Below, in pieces: positions 22,619 to 33,100 of a stretch of 64,000 nucleotides of DNA. The stretch covers positions 310,001 to 374,000 of the forward strand of contig JALUTQ010000045.1 of NCBI GenBank assembly GCA_032718865.1, in the 5' to 3' direction. The DNA is from Tilletia caries. Taxonomy: Eukaryota; Basidiomycota; Exobasidiomycetes; Tilletiales; Tilletiaceae. The translations under genes and the position numbers were made by a program. Within the stretch, counting starts at the first letter, position 1. The number at the start of each line of letters is the position of its first letter. Under the pieces are notes generated by a model. The model saw only the letters and a program-made list of their open reading frames with translations. It was not told where the DNA came from and made no database searches.

Positions 22619-22862
22619 GGCTGATCGCTGATCCCTTATGCACAGTCTTCTCCAACGCTTCAACCCGTTCGGCCGTGATGGAACGCTTCTATGCCTTCGA
22701 ACGCGGCCGCGCGAACGCAAATTTGCCCCGGAGTGCACTTGAAGGAAAAGGACAGAAGAAGAGGCCAGACGGGATCAATCCTGCTCCTCCTTGTCGTGTA
22801 GATGGTGGTCTTCTCCGATATGCGCTTCGAGCTCACGTCGAGATTTTTCGAGAGGTTCATTT

Positions 22863-23092
22863 TGTCATAGTTTGGGGTCTGGCGGCTTCACCCGTCTGTC
22901 CAGTCTCGTTGGTTACTCCTTCTGTGCTCTGTGAAAAGTCTCTTCTCTCCTTCCATTTCTTTCTTGCAATCAACAACCATCTACTTCCATTTTGTCCGAG
23001 TGCACCCTCTCCCTCTCGCGTGCACACACAGCAACTCTACCACTCTCGGTGAGTAGTCGTGCGGCAGTCACAGCTGCCCTCGAATAGTGACA
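22863..23092 (+). repeat. Copia-1 5' LTR (230 bp)
   Basis: TGTCA...TGACA termini; partner of 39406-39635. One T/C difference noted in the CACCCTC[T/C]CCCTC segment. Preceded by the CATTT target duplicate. Confidence 0.95.
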
Positions 23093-23113
23093 GGTTATGA
23101 GCCCATTACTCTG
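23093..23113 (+). promoter_or_regulatory. Copia-1 primer-binding site matching initiator tRNA-Met anticodon region
   Basis: GGTTATGAGCCCATTACTC immediately follows the 5' LTR. Its complement contains GGGCTCATAACC, the anticodon arm of eukaryotic initiator tRNA-Met, not the tRNA 3' end. Priming by an internally cleaved tRNA fragment, as known for Drosophila copia, is inferred. The same block borders the 5' LTR of Copia-2 at 62,396-62,407 on the other strand. Confidence 0.7.
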
Positions 23114-23288
23114 CTGTCGCCCGAGAGGGGGGTGAGATTTCGGACACTTGGCTTACACACTCTTTTACTTCGCCTCTCCCTTCCGTCTTTCCTCTTCCTC
23201 GGCGCCATTACGAACTTCGGACTGATCATCCGCCCACACACTTACGTTAATCACGACACTTACGACATATCAAGATCAATCCATCATC

Positions 23289-23956
23289 ATGGCAGACTCG
23301 TCCTTCAACCCCGTTCCCTCCGACGGCTCTTCTGCCGGCAAAAACCCCCCCAGGTCCAGATCCGCGGAGTCTCTGCCTACGAAAGCGCTCTGAGGATGTT
23401 CACCATCGCTCATCGCACGAGGAAGCAGCAAGAGATTCGGGTGTCCAAGGCCCATGTCACCTTGCTCGAAGGCAAGAACAACTGGGAAGTTTGGCGCATG
23501 CGTCTGGCCACCATCCTCCAGCCCGTTGCCGGTGGTCGACTCTGGCATCTCATGCTCAACCACCCATCCACCACAGTTGAGGCCTACCGCCACATACTCG
23601 CACCGGAAGACGACAAGCCGGTCGACTTCGAAGAAGCGAACGCCATCCGCAGTTTCGATCTCGCTGACGTTGCCAATGCGATCAACCAGACCTTGACGGA
23701 CCGCATAGCCGAGGACGTCAACCCTCCAAGCGAGGACTTCCTTATTCCTGCAGACGGACAGGTCATATGGAACAAGCTCGTCGACAAGTTCGCCTCTCAA
23801 GATATCGCCTCACTTCAGGAAGCCGAAGCCGAACTCTCGTCGTTCAAGCTCGGCAATCGGACAGCTGTAGAGGTCGGTCGCGATCTCCAAGGCATCTTCT
23901 CCCGCATCTTCAACGCCGGAGGAGGTGCAGTTCAAGAGCACCGCAAGATTGGCGGC
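23289..23956 (+). pseudogene. Copia-1 gag, N-terminal part
   Basis: Gag starts at ATG 23289 (MADSSFNPVPSDGSSAGKNPP), then leaves frame at a C7 run (about 23,345-23,351). The main gag frame continues with VTLLEGKNNWEVWRMRLATI, a conserved copia Gag (UBN2-like) segment shared with Copia-2 (IALLEGKRNWISW). It is cut at the MULE insertion, after HRKIGG. The rest of gag resumes at 35,144 in the compatible frame. Confidence 0.8.
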
Positions 23957-24110
23957 CTGCCCTTATATCGTTCCTCCCCAATTCCACGTGGCTTGAAAAA
24001 TGATCATGATCATCAGCAGAAGGTGAACTGGCGAACGCGGCCACCGAAAGCTACTTGACGCGCTTGACTACTTCGCCCTCTGTGCATCCACTTCCCATAT
24101 CTCCCGAATC

Positions 24111-27100
24111 ATGGCGCCCCAAGGCACCAACAGGCTCAATGCTACGCGACTTTTGGGCGAACGCATCTTCGAATCCGAGCCAATGTGCTTCCAAATCCTC
24201 GAGTCCGAGCTGGACGCGTTTCTCGCGGAAGAGAGCAGGTACTGCTCGTTCAAGACGCCAAGCAATCCAAATAGGACGCGAGAATCTCGTAAGAAAGATG
24301 GTCAGTGATGTTCAGGGTTCTGTGACTCGTGCGCTTGTCTGCTGGCGAAAAGGTTGCTCAGATACCTCTCTCTTGCTTCTTGAACTTCACCTCAGGTGCT
24401 CGAAGGTATGATTGTCCGTCGAATGCATCCACTACCTTCAAGGCAACATTCGTTTCCCACTGTGGATGTAGTGGGACCTTCCATTCAGGCAGAAAAGATT
24501 CGGTTTCGCCAAAGAAGCGTAGGATAACGGGCGGTGCCGCGTCGTCAGTCAAGGTGAGCTGCTGATCGACGGGCCAGAGAGGGCTAGAGACGCGCTACAC
24601 TGCGTGGTAACGGCTCGCTGACGCCTGACAGTAACTTCTATATGACGGTCGTTGATCAGGTTGGCTGCCCTGCCAAGATCAAGATCACCATCCAAGCACC
24701 ACTTCTTCCAGTCACAGATGATGGAAATGTCATTCAGCATGCCGAGTCACAATTCGATCAGGGCTTGCAGCATACCGGAAGGCCAGCCAGCCTCGATTCG
24801 TCTGGGCGCCTTTCGATCCTATCCGGTCCAACCCGTCAGGACAGTCTCTTGGACGTGGAGTATCATTGGAGACACAAGGGGCACGCAGTGGGAACAATTT
24901 CCGACTTGTCGCGCCAACGTAACCCAACGGAAGTTAAGGAATGGATCGAAGCTCAAGTACGAAGCGGAAGAACGACCAAGGAGATCATGGCATCCGTGCG
25001 TATGGATATGGACGAACTTTTCGCCATACACTCGGTGGGCAAGGTGAGAATGCTGTGGAATGGGTGCTGTGATTGATATGGATGCGTTCCTGGTGATTTG
25101 CTGTTGAGAGAATCTGTTCTGAACGTTCTATACTGCGTTCAAATTCTTTTCAATCAGAATGAGATGTTGTCGTCCACCACTGCAATCAGCGCCAGTATTC
25201 GAATTCGATATTACGACGTTTACAACACCGTCAGGCGCCTCAAGCTTGAGACAGCCAGAAAGGATCCAGACGCGCTGAAATCCCTGCAGCTTTGGGCCGA
25301 CACACTTCGCCAAGAGGGATGGGAAGCAGAGTTTTTGAATGACTCAACACTCAGTGCTACCCCCGAGCCTGTTTGGGTGTGTTTCCTTATGCCCAGATGG
25401 TCAAAGAAGGTGAGATACAGGCTCCCAAGCCATTCGTTCACAAGGATGTTACTCGTCAGCTTTGGCACCTTGAGTCTTTGACAGATGTCCAACTTCTTTT
25501 ACTACTTGATCTTTGTGCTCAGGAATTTTCCGCGCCGAGCAGCTCTGTGTGGTGTGTGGACTCGACCCACAACACTGGTAAAGGTGCAACCCGACAAGAA
25601 AAGATTTTTCCTCACGACCATCATTGTCCGAAGCGCCTCAATGGGATCCGGAATCCCTCTCGCCTTTTTGATCACACCTTCTGAGACTCAGTGAGTGTTC
25701 TGGTTCCTGTCTCATCCTTCCATCCATCCTCATTCCTCTCCTTCCAGTCTTTGCATGATATCTTTCGCCTTGCGGACACGTTCACAACTCACACCACTTT
25801 GCTTCAGCTCGTGCTCATCATTGTTTCTGTCTGCTGACGCGTGCTGTTTCTGTCGCTTGTATCATTGGTTGCACTGGGCGTCGCGTCTCTTGACAGAATT
25901 CCACTAACCCGATTCTTTCAGTGGCTACTGGCCAAGCAGATTCCAGCCCCGACAGACGTGATGATTGATTGCTCGGAAACGGAGCGCGCCGCCATCAACA
26001 ATGCGTTTGCGGGGTCCACGCCTCGACCGCGAGTTTTGCTCTGCCTCTGGCATCTACTACGAGCATGGGACGACAACGTGAAGACCAAGGTGAAAGCGAT
26101 CGGAGACAGTGAGTCGCTTTGGTTCCACCCTCTCCCTTTCCCTTCTCTCTCCTCTTTCCTCTCTCCCTTCTTCATCATCCCTTCCTCTCGTTTCCAAGCG
26201 GAAAGCCTGCTCGGCTGCTCCCCGCCTTCCCTCTGTCCTCGACCACTTTCTTCTTCTTCTTGCTTTTTCCGTCGGCCGTCGGCCGTCGCGATTCGCGAGG
26301 TCCAAGCATGGCTTGAACTTTTAGCCTTCTTCTGCTATTTCCCTTGCGTCTCGGGAACAAGAAACTCTTTACCTTCTTCCTTCCCCTTTACCTTCTTCCT
26401 TTCCCCTGGCAGTCCGCGCAGCGTACAATGAACACATGCTGACTGATCACTGACGCGAGTAATGATTACTTCCTCAATAAGGCCGTGATCCCGGGGTCAG
26501 AGAGGCCAATTCTTTTTCTTCAGTCTAGGTGTCGGAACGATATGCGCACCATGCAGCGAGCGGAGACAGAGGAGCAGTTCGAGGAGGCTCGCAGCATCTT
26601 CTTCTCCAGATGGAGCGACGATCAGCCATTGATCACGCGCTACTTTGAAAAAGGAGTGGCTCAGCAAGAGGAGTGCGCAGAACTGGGCCAGATGTCATAG
26701 GAAAGTGAGTATCATATCCGCTCCTCAGTCCTCGCTACTTCCTCATTCCTGGTTATGATGGACGGTGACCAATCTCTTTCAATAACCATCTGAACAGCAT
26801 GCACACTACGGAATAGACACCAACAACATGGTTGAAGGTTGGCACGGTAATCTGAAAGTGAGCCATTATACTAGTCGTGCTAGCAATATGAAGACAGTAG
26901 AGAATTGATTCGATACCGAGAGCCAGTAAGTACAAGTGCAGGGAGCAGCGAGAAAAGTGATGAGGACGAGAGAGGGAAAGCACTCGGCCGAGAGAGGACA
27001 AAGGGAAAGGTAGCGACGTGAAAGGAGCGAGCGAGAAAGATAAGAGAGAAAAGGAGATAAGATAGTGAGTCCACGTGGAGTTGCCACGTGGAGCCACTAT

Positions 27101-30100
27101 CTCCGGAAGCGAGAGCAGTGGAGAAAGAGAAAGAAAGGAAGGCCTGACCCGTCTAGCCTATAGCTAGTCAACCCCATCTAGCACATCCCCCTCCTCAAGA
27201 GCGGATCGACCCGGATCCGAACGAACAACCAAGCGCGACAAAGCATCCGCATTTGTGTGCTTTCGTCCAGGCTTGTGAACGAAACGGAGGTTCTCCATGT
27301 GCGGCATAAGGATCGCTCGGCACTTAGAGATCGTGGGACCATAGGGAACGGACCCAGTCGACTGCAGCATGCGACCCAATGGAGCGTGGTCCGTCACCAC
27401 CGTGACCAGAGCCCCCTCGAGTAAGTGTGCCAACCGTCCAAACGCCCACGCCAAGCAGCAAAGCTCTAACTCCGCAGCTACCATCTTCTTTTCCGTAGGT
27501 GACGTCAATCGGGACAGAAAAGCGACTGGACGTTCCACTATCGACACCTTTCGTCCACCCAGGTCCACAACACGAGGGAAGGAAGACGGGTGGCAAAAAC
27601 GTCGGGAGAGTCACCGAGGGTAGCTGGAAATTGCTGGACATCAAAGCCCCGAAGCGCGCCGGGCAACTGGAGCGCGCGACGAGAGCGCCGGACCACACCG
27701 TGAGTTCCTTCTCCCTCAGGTGCGGATTCGGCTTCGTCGTCGTTCGCTACTGATGCTACTATCTCATCTGCCTCAACTCCATCGTCAGGCGACGCAGCCC
27801 TCACAACATCTGGCATGTCTTCCGCCGGGCGCCCGCGAACCGAGGCGAATGGATCCCGATCGGTCGGCACCGGATCCAACTGCTCGACACCAAACTCCGC
27901 CTGAATACGGAGTGGGGACGGCAATGCCAGACGAACGCGGTGGGCGGACAACACCTCGGCGACCGGGTACGGCCCCAGCTTCTTTGATACCAGCTTGGAC
28001 GTCGACACACCTGGCACAGGACGATCACTCAGGCGCACCCACACGAGGTCACCAACAGCTAATACCGGCAACGGTCGTCGACGACGATCGTAGCGTTGTT
28101 TCTGCACTGCGCGCGCCGCATCGATGGTCTCATGGGCCTCCGCCAGCCGCTCCACCGCTGCCGCCAACCGCTCGTCGAACGACCCAACACCATCGTGCTC
28201 CGAGGCGTCGAACAGGGCGTGGACCACGTCTGGATGAGAGATGAACACCAAGTCGAAAGGACGTTGGCCCGTGGAGACGTTCGGCGAGGAGTTCAACGCC
28301 AACTCGACAGCCGGCACAACCCTGCGGTCCCAGGCGCGCGAGGACTCAAGGCACATCGTCCGCAAGGTGACTTGGACGGTCTGGATAAAACGTTCCACAA
28401 CGTTCGCCTGTTGGTGGTGGGGAGGCGAGGGAGTGAGGACCGCACCCAGCGAGGCAGCCAGAGCCTGCATGTCTCGCCCAATCATCTTCGCTTCCGAATC
28501 GGAAGTGATGCGTCGAGGCCTCCAACCCATCCGCAGGACACGATTGGAGATCACCGCTGCCACGCCGGCGGCGGAGATGTCTTTGGAGCAGGGTTCCAGA
28601 AGCACCATGCGTGAGAAGCCATCCAAGATGACCAGGACGGAGTCGATGCCGTTTCGGCAAGCAGGCAGCCCAAGGAGAAGGTCGACAGCGATCTCCTCGA
28701 ACGCGGCTTGTGGGTCGTCATCCACCCGCAGCGAACCGACCCGCCTCGGCACTTTCACCGCCTGGCAGATCGAACAGTGCCGCACCCATCCGCGTACTGC
28801 GGTCGCCAGCCCGGGTCTCCAGAAGTGCCGCGCGACGGCCAACCAAGTCTTGGTGAAGCCAAAGTGCCCCCCCTCGTCGTGAACGGACCGGAGCAGCTCC
28901 GGAACCCCACCCTCTGGCAGCGCCACGCGCCCATCGGCTCGACGAACCAGGAGTCCCTCCGACAATGACCACGGGGAATCTCGACTGGCTTCGACATCCG
29001 CCAAGATGGAGGAGAAAAAACGGTCTTCGCGCAGCCACGCCAGCCAACGTTCCCGCGCCAGCGGAGTTGGCAACTGCAGCACGGACAACGCACACAGCCG
29101 GGCCGATTCAAGGGACGGGGGAAAGACATCAACTCGCTCATCTTCGTGCCATTGGTGAAGCACTGCAGCAAAAGCCTCCTTGCTAGCGTCGACGTAGAGG
29201 AGGTACGGTCGACTGGAGTCCGGGTGCGCAAGGACAGGGGGATGCGCGATGGCACGTTTCAAGGCCTCAAAACTCCGCTGGCGAGACTCGTTCCAATCAA
29301 TGTGCACACGGTCCGCGGAGACCGCCTTCCCATGGACGTCCGTCAGTCGATACCGACCGTCCACATGTTCGTACCGCCAGCCCCGCGTCAACTCCGTCAA
29401 CGGGCCAGCTACACGGGCGAAGTCGGGAATAAAGGGGCGGTAGTACCCAAACAACCCGAGCACGTGGTACAGATCGCGGAGCGTGGTGGGCGGTTCCAGG
29501 GATGTCACAGCGGAGGCGCGTTCCTTCCAAACGGCGAGGCCCGCACCGGAGACCTTCCGCCCCAAGAGGACAAGGGAGGGGACGGCAAAGGTGCATTTAG
29601 CGGGACCGAACTTCAAACCGAACTGTCGAGCGCGACCGAGCAGCTGGCCGAGTGCCCACAGGTATTCCTCCATGGAACGGGATGCAACGACAATGTCATC
29701 GATATAGACGACGGCGTGCCGCCAACGGAGGGCGGCCAGGAGTCGATCCATTAGACGTTGGAACACGGCCGGGGCATTTCGAAGGCCAAAAGGAACGGTC
29801 TTATATTGATAGAGACCCCGGTGACACACGAAGGCGGTCTTCCACCGGTCCTCCATCTTCACCGGTAACTGGTGGTAGCCTCGCAGAGCGTCGAGGGAGG
29901 AGAAGACCGTCTTGCCCGTCAGGGTGTCAAAGACAGCATCGATGTGGGGCAGGGGGTATCGATCGGGGATCGTCGCAGTGTTGAGCTGGCGATAGTCGAC
30001 GCAAAACCTCCACTTGCTCTGCTGCTTGACCATAAGGACGGGAAAAGAAACGGGACTAGCGCTGGGTTCCACTACGTCCCAATCGAGAAGCTGGTCAAGA

Positions 30101-33100
30101 GCGGCATCGCAAGCTCGAAGCTTCTCCGGGCTCATGCGTCGAGGCGCCTCTGGTCGTAGCATAGCGTCCTCGCGGAGATGAATTTCCATCTCGTGATCGA
30201 TGACCCGACCCGGGCGACCGTCCAAGGCGAAGGCCTCGCGATGCTTACGCAGAAGCTCCACGATACGGGGGTCCGGGGCCCCGTCCGTTCCCACGCCTAT
30301 CCGCCAGTGTTCGTCCACCGTGACCGTCGCCGCATCCTTCGCCAAGTGCCCTCCGAAACCATGCTCACCTTCGAATGCATCAATGGGAGCGGCATCCGGG
30401 CCGTCATCGGAAGGCTCCGAGGCGGTTTGAGGATACAGGGACGTGGAAGAGGAAGGACGAGCCGCGCCAAGGTGAAGGACCTCGTTGGTGGTGGCGACAG
30501 TATCCCCAAGGTGAGCGGCAACAGCGTCGGCCACCGGAGTCCGCCGTTCGAGATGGACATCCTCGTCCCCCGCATTGGTCAGCAGGACATGGCCTGTGGC
30601 TTTGGTGATCATTCCCATCGGCCCGGCCAGACGGATTGTCTCTGCCGCGTTCGTCATAAGGCGAGGATGGGCAGAGTAGTCCACATCCGGTGCCAGTGCG
30701 CCCACGTCCACCGGCACCCACGAATGGCAACGCGCCGGAACTACCAAGTCGCGAGACACACACAACTCCGTCTTTTTCGCAAATGGACCGGCCATCGACT
30801 CCTGGACGGGGAAACGATACTGGCCAGCGATGGCCCGACCGCCCGCCGGATCGATGGAGAGTTGATGGCCGACGATGAAGTCAAGGCCAAGGAGGATGCC
30901 AGGCCCGAGAGAAGGAAGGACGTGGAAATCGTGGCGGGCCTCCAACTGTACGGGCATCCCTCTCGCGTCGTGCGCATCGATGAAGAATGTGATCGTGGCA
31001 TATCCCAGCGTCCGAGTATCGCCAATGCCATGAACGACAATGGTTTCCCCCTTCGCAGATCCGCCAAGCCGATCAAGAAGAGATGCATCAATCGAGCTCA
31101 ACGATGCCCCGGTGTCCAGCAGGGATGGCATGGACGTGCTCTCAGAATCATTTACGCGGATGCGAGTTGTGAGTGGAATATGACGGCGGTGGCCAAGGCC
31201 GGTACCCGTCGCCTCCAACGCTGGGAGAGCTTCCACGCGAACTGCTCGTCTCACGGGGCGAGCGAGGGGTTTATCATCAGCGCAGACCTCCCAAGTCCGA
31301 ACGTTGTGGAAGGATAGACGGTCTGCGAAGTACAGCGCCGACGTAAGACCCTCTGTCCGAACCTTCTCCTTCACGGCAGCCCGACTAGCTTCCCAACTAG
31401 TCCGAATGCGACCCAGAGTCATCGCCGTGCACACCATCGCAGGCGTGATCCCGACCTTCAAACCGACACTCTCCGAGCACTCTCCCGTTACCCGGTTCTC
31501 CAATCCTTCTTTAGCAAGCATATCAGGGGGAGGAGAATCTCGGTTAGCACTCTGTTCTTCATCTTCAACATGGAGAGCATGTACTCCCCTCAAAGGGGGC
31601 CCGGAGGGTCTCAGGTCGAGCAGTGGTCCAGGCTGCTCGCCATCTCCACTCACGGTCCCCGCGTCGTCGCTGTACCCCGGAGAGAGGCCCCTTCCTGGAC
31701 CACTGGGGGGCTCAGCCCTCTCCCTCCGGCTCTTGAATCCATCATGGTTGGACAGATGGGGGCTGAGGTGAGTCGCTCGTTGTGCCGACTCACCAGAACA
31801 GTCTGGCTGACCATTCTGTTTGCTGCTGAGCAGCGGGTGGGCACCATCACCCCTTCCTCCTTGCACGGCCAGCTGAACGTCGACAAACGTGACGCGGTCA
31901 ACGTCGTCGGGAGGTTCAGGAGGCACGTGGGGAGGGGGCGGCTCGTCTGGAGCGGCCTGTAGTTTAACGACATTACGGTCGCTCAGAAACCCGAGGGCTG
32001 AGTCTCATCGACCTCCTCGTAGTCGGAGGTCTCGACAAGTGAGTACACTTTGCCGATGAGCGTGTCATGCTCGAAGTCGAAGTGGGACTGACCACACTTC
32101 CCACAGGGACGAGTCAGGCGGAGAACTCTGCCATTCTCCTTCCGATACTGGCGGGGGAAATCTCCTTTGGCTTCCACGACGCGAGTTGGGTCGTAGCGGA
32201 AAGTGCGGCGTTGGTCCGTAGGAAAGACCGACGGCGAAACCAAAGGCTGGTGAGTGTATGCGTCCGACTCGAGGGTGGCGACGGTGCGGACTCCGTCGTT
32301 CTGCACCTCCACCTTGTATATGCGCCGCCAAATGGGTTCCTGCTCGCCCAATTCAAGCTTCAAAGCTTGTACCGTCCGCCCTTTTCCGCGAGGCAGTCTG
32401 ATAATCTGATGGAACGAGGGAAGCAGCCCATCCAAGACGTCGTTGACGATCATCTCCTCCGGTGTACCCTCGGGCGTGGCTTGGCGAAGCATTCGAATCT
32501 TCACCTGTGAGTAGCCCAGAGCCGATTCCTTGGTCGGGTCCCACTGACGTGCATAGGCTTTCTTCCGCAGTGTGATGTAATCGACTGGGAAGTTGGCGCG
32601 CATCGCTTTGAAGTACGAAGGGAGGTCGGGCATCGACTGTACCTCCTCATCCGTGAGCGCCACATGCCATTCGCGAGCGTCGCCTTTCAGCGCGGACGGA
32701 ATCGCAGCCCTGACAGCAGCCTGCCATGCTCGGCTTGGATTGGTCCGAGCAACATCGCGAACGGTTCCGATCCAGAACTCGAGCCCGAGTGGATCGCCAC
32801 GGAATTCGCCCAAACGTTCGGCCTTGCAATACAAGACCTTTTCGTTGGTCGCTGTGTCCGCGGAAGTGGACGGCAGCCGAGAGTCCCCCCGCACCTCAAG
32901 ACGAGCGTCGTCGGACGGAAATGGTCCCGTGCGTGCGTCTGACCAAGGCCAAGGCTGGGATGTGAGTCCAAGGCCGACGCGTCCAACGCTCGGGGCGACG
33001 GTGGACGGAACGACCGAAGGAATGGCCGGAGAGGAGTTTTGACCCAGATACGGCGTGGCAAGGGGCGGACGAGGGACCGAGGCCGTCGGAGGAGGGGGGA

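Noticed and set aside
24068..24265. Minus-strand ORF at the MULE 5' end as a captured gene
   Set aside because: The overlapping plus-strand frame fits the transposase N-terminal exon better and has a donor in the right place.
28241..28882. 213-codon plus-strand ORF in the gypsy
   Set aside because: Antisense to the integrase core, which carries the recognisable catalytic residues.
30178..31317. 379-codon plus-strand ORF
   Set aside because: Mirror frame of the GC-rich gypsy pol gene; no motif of its own.
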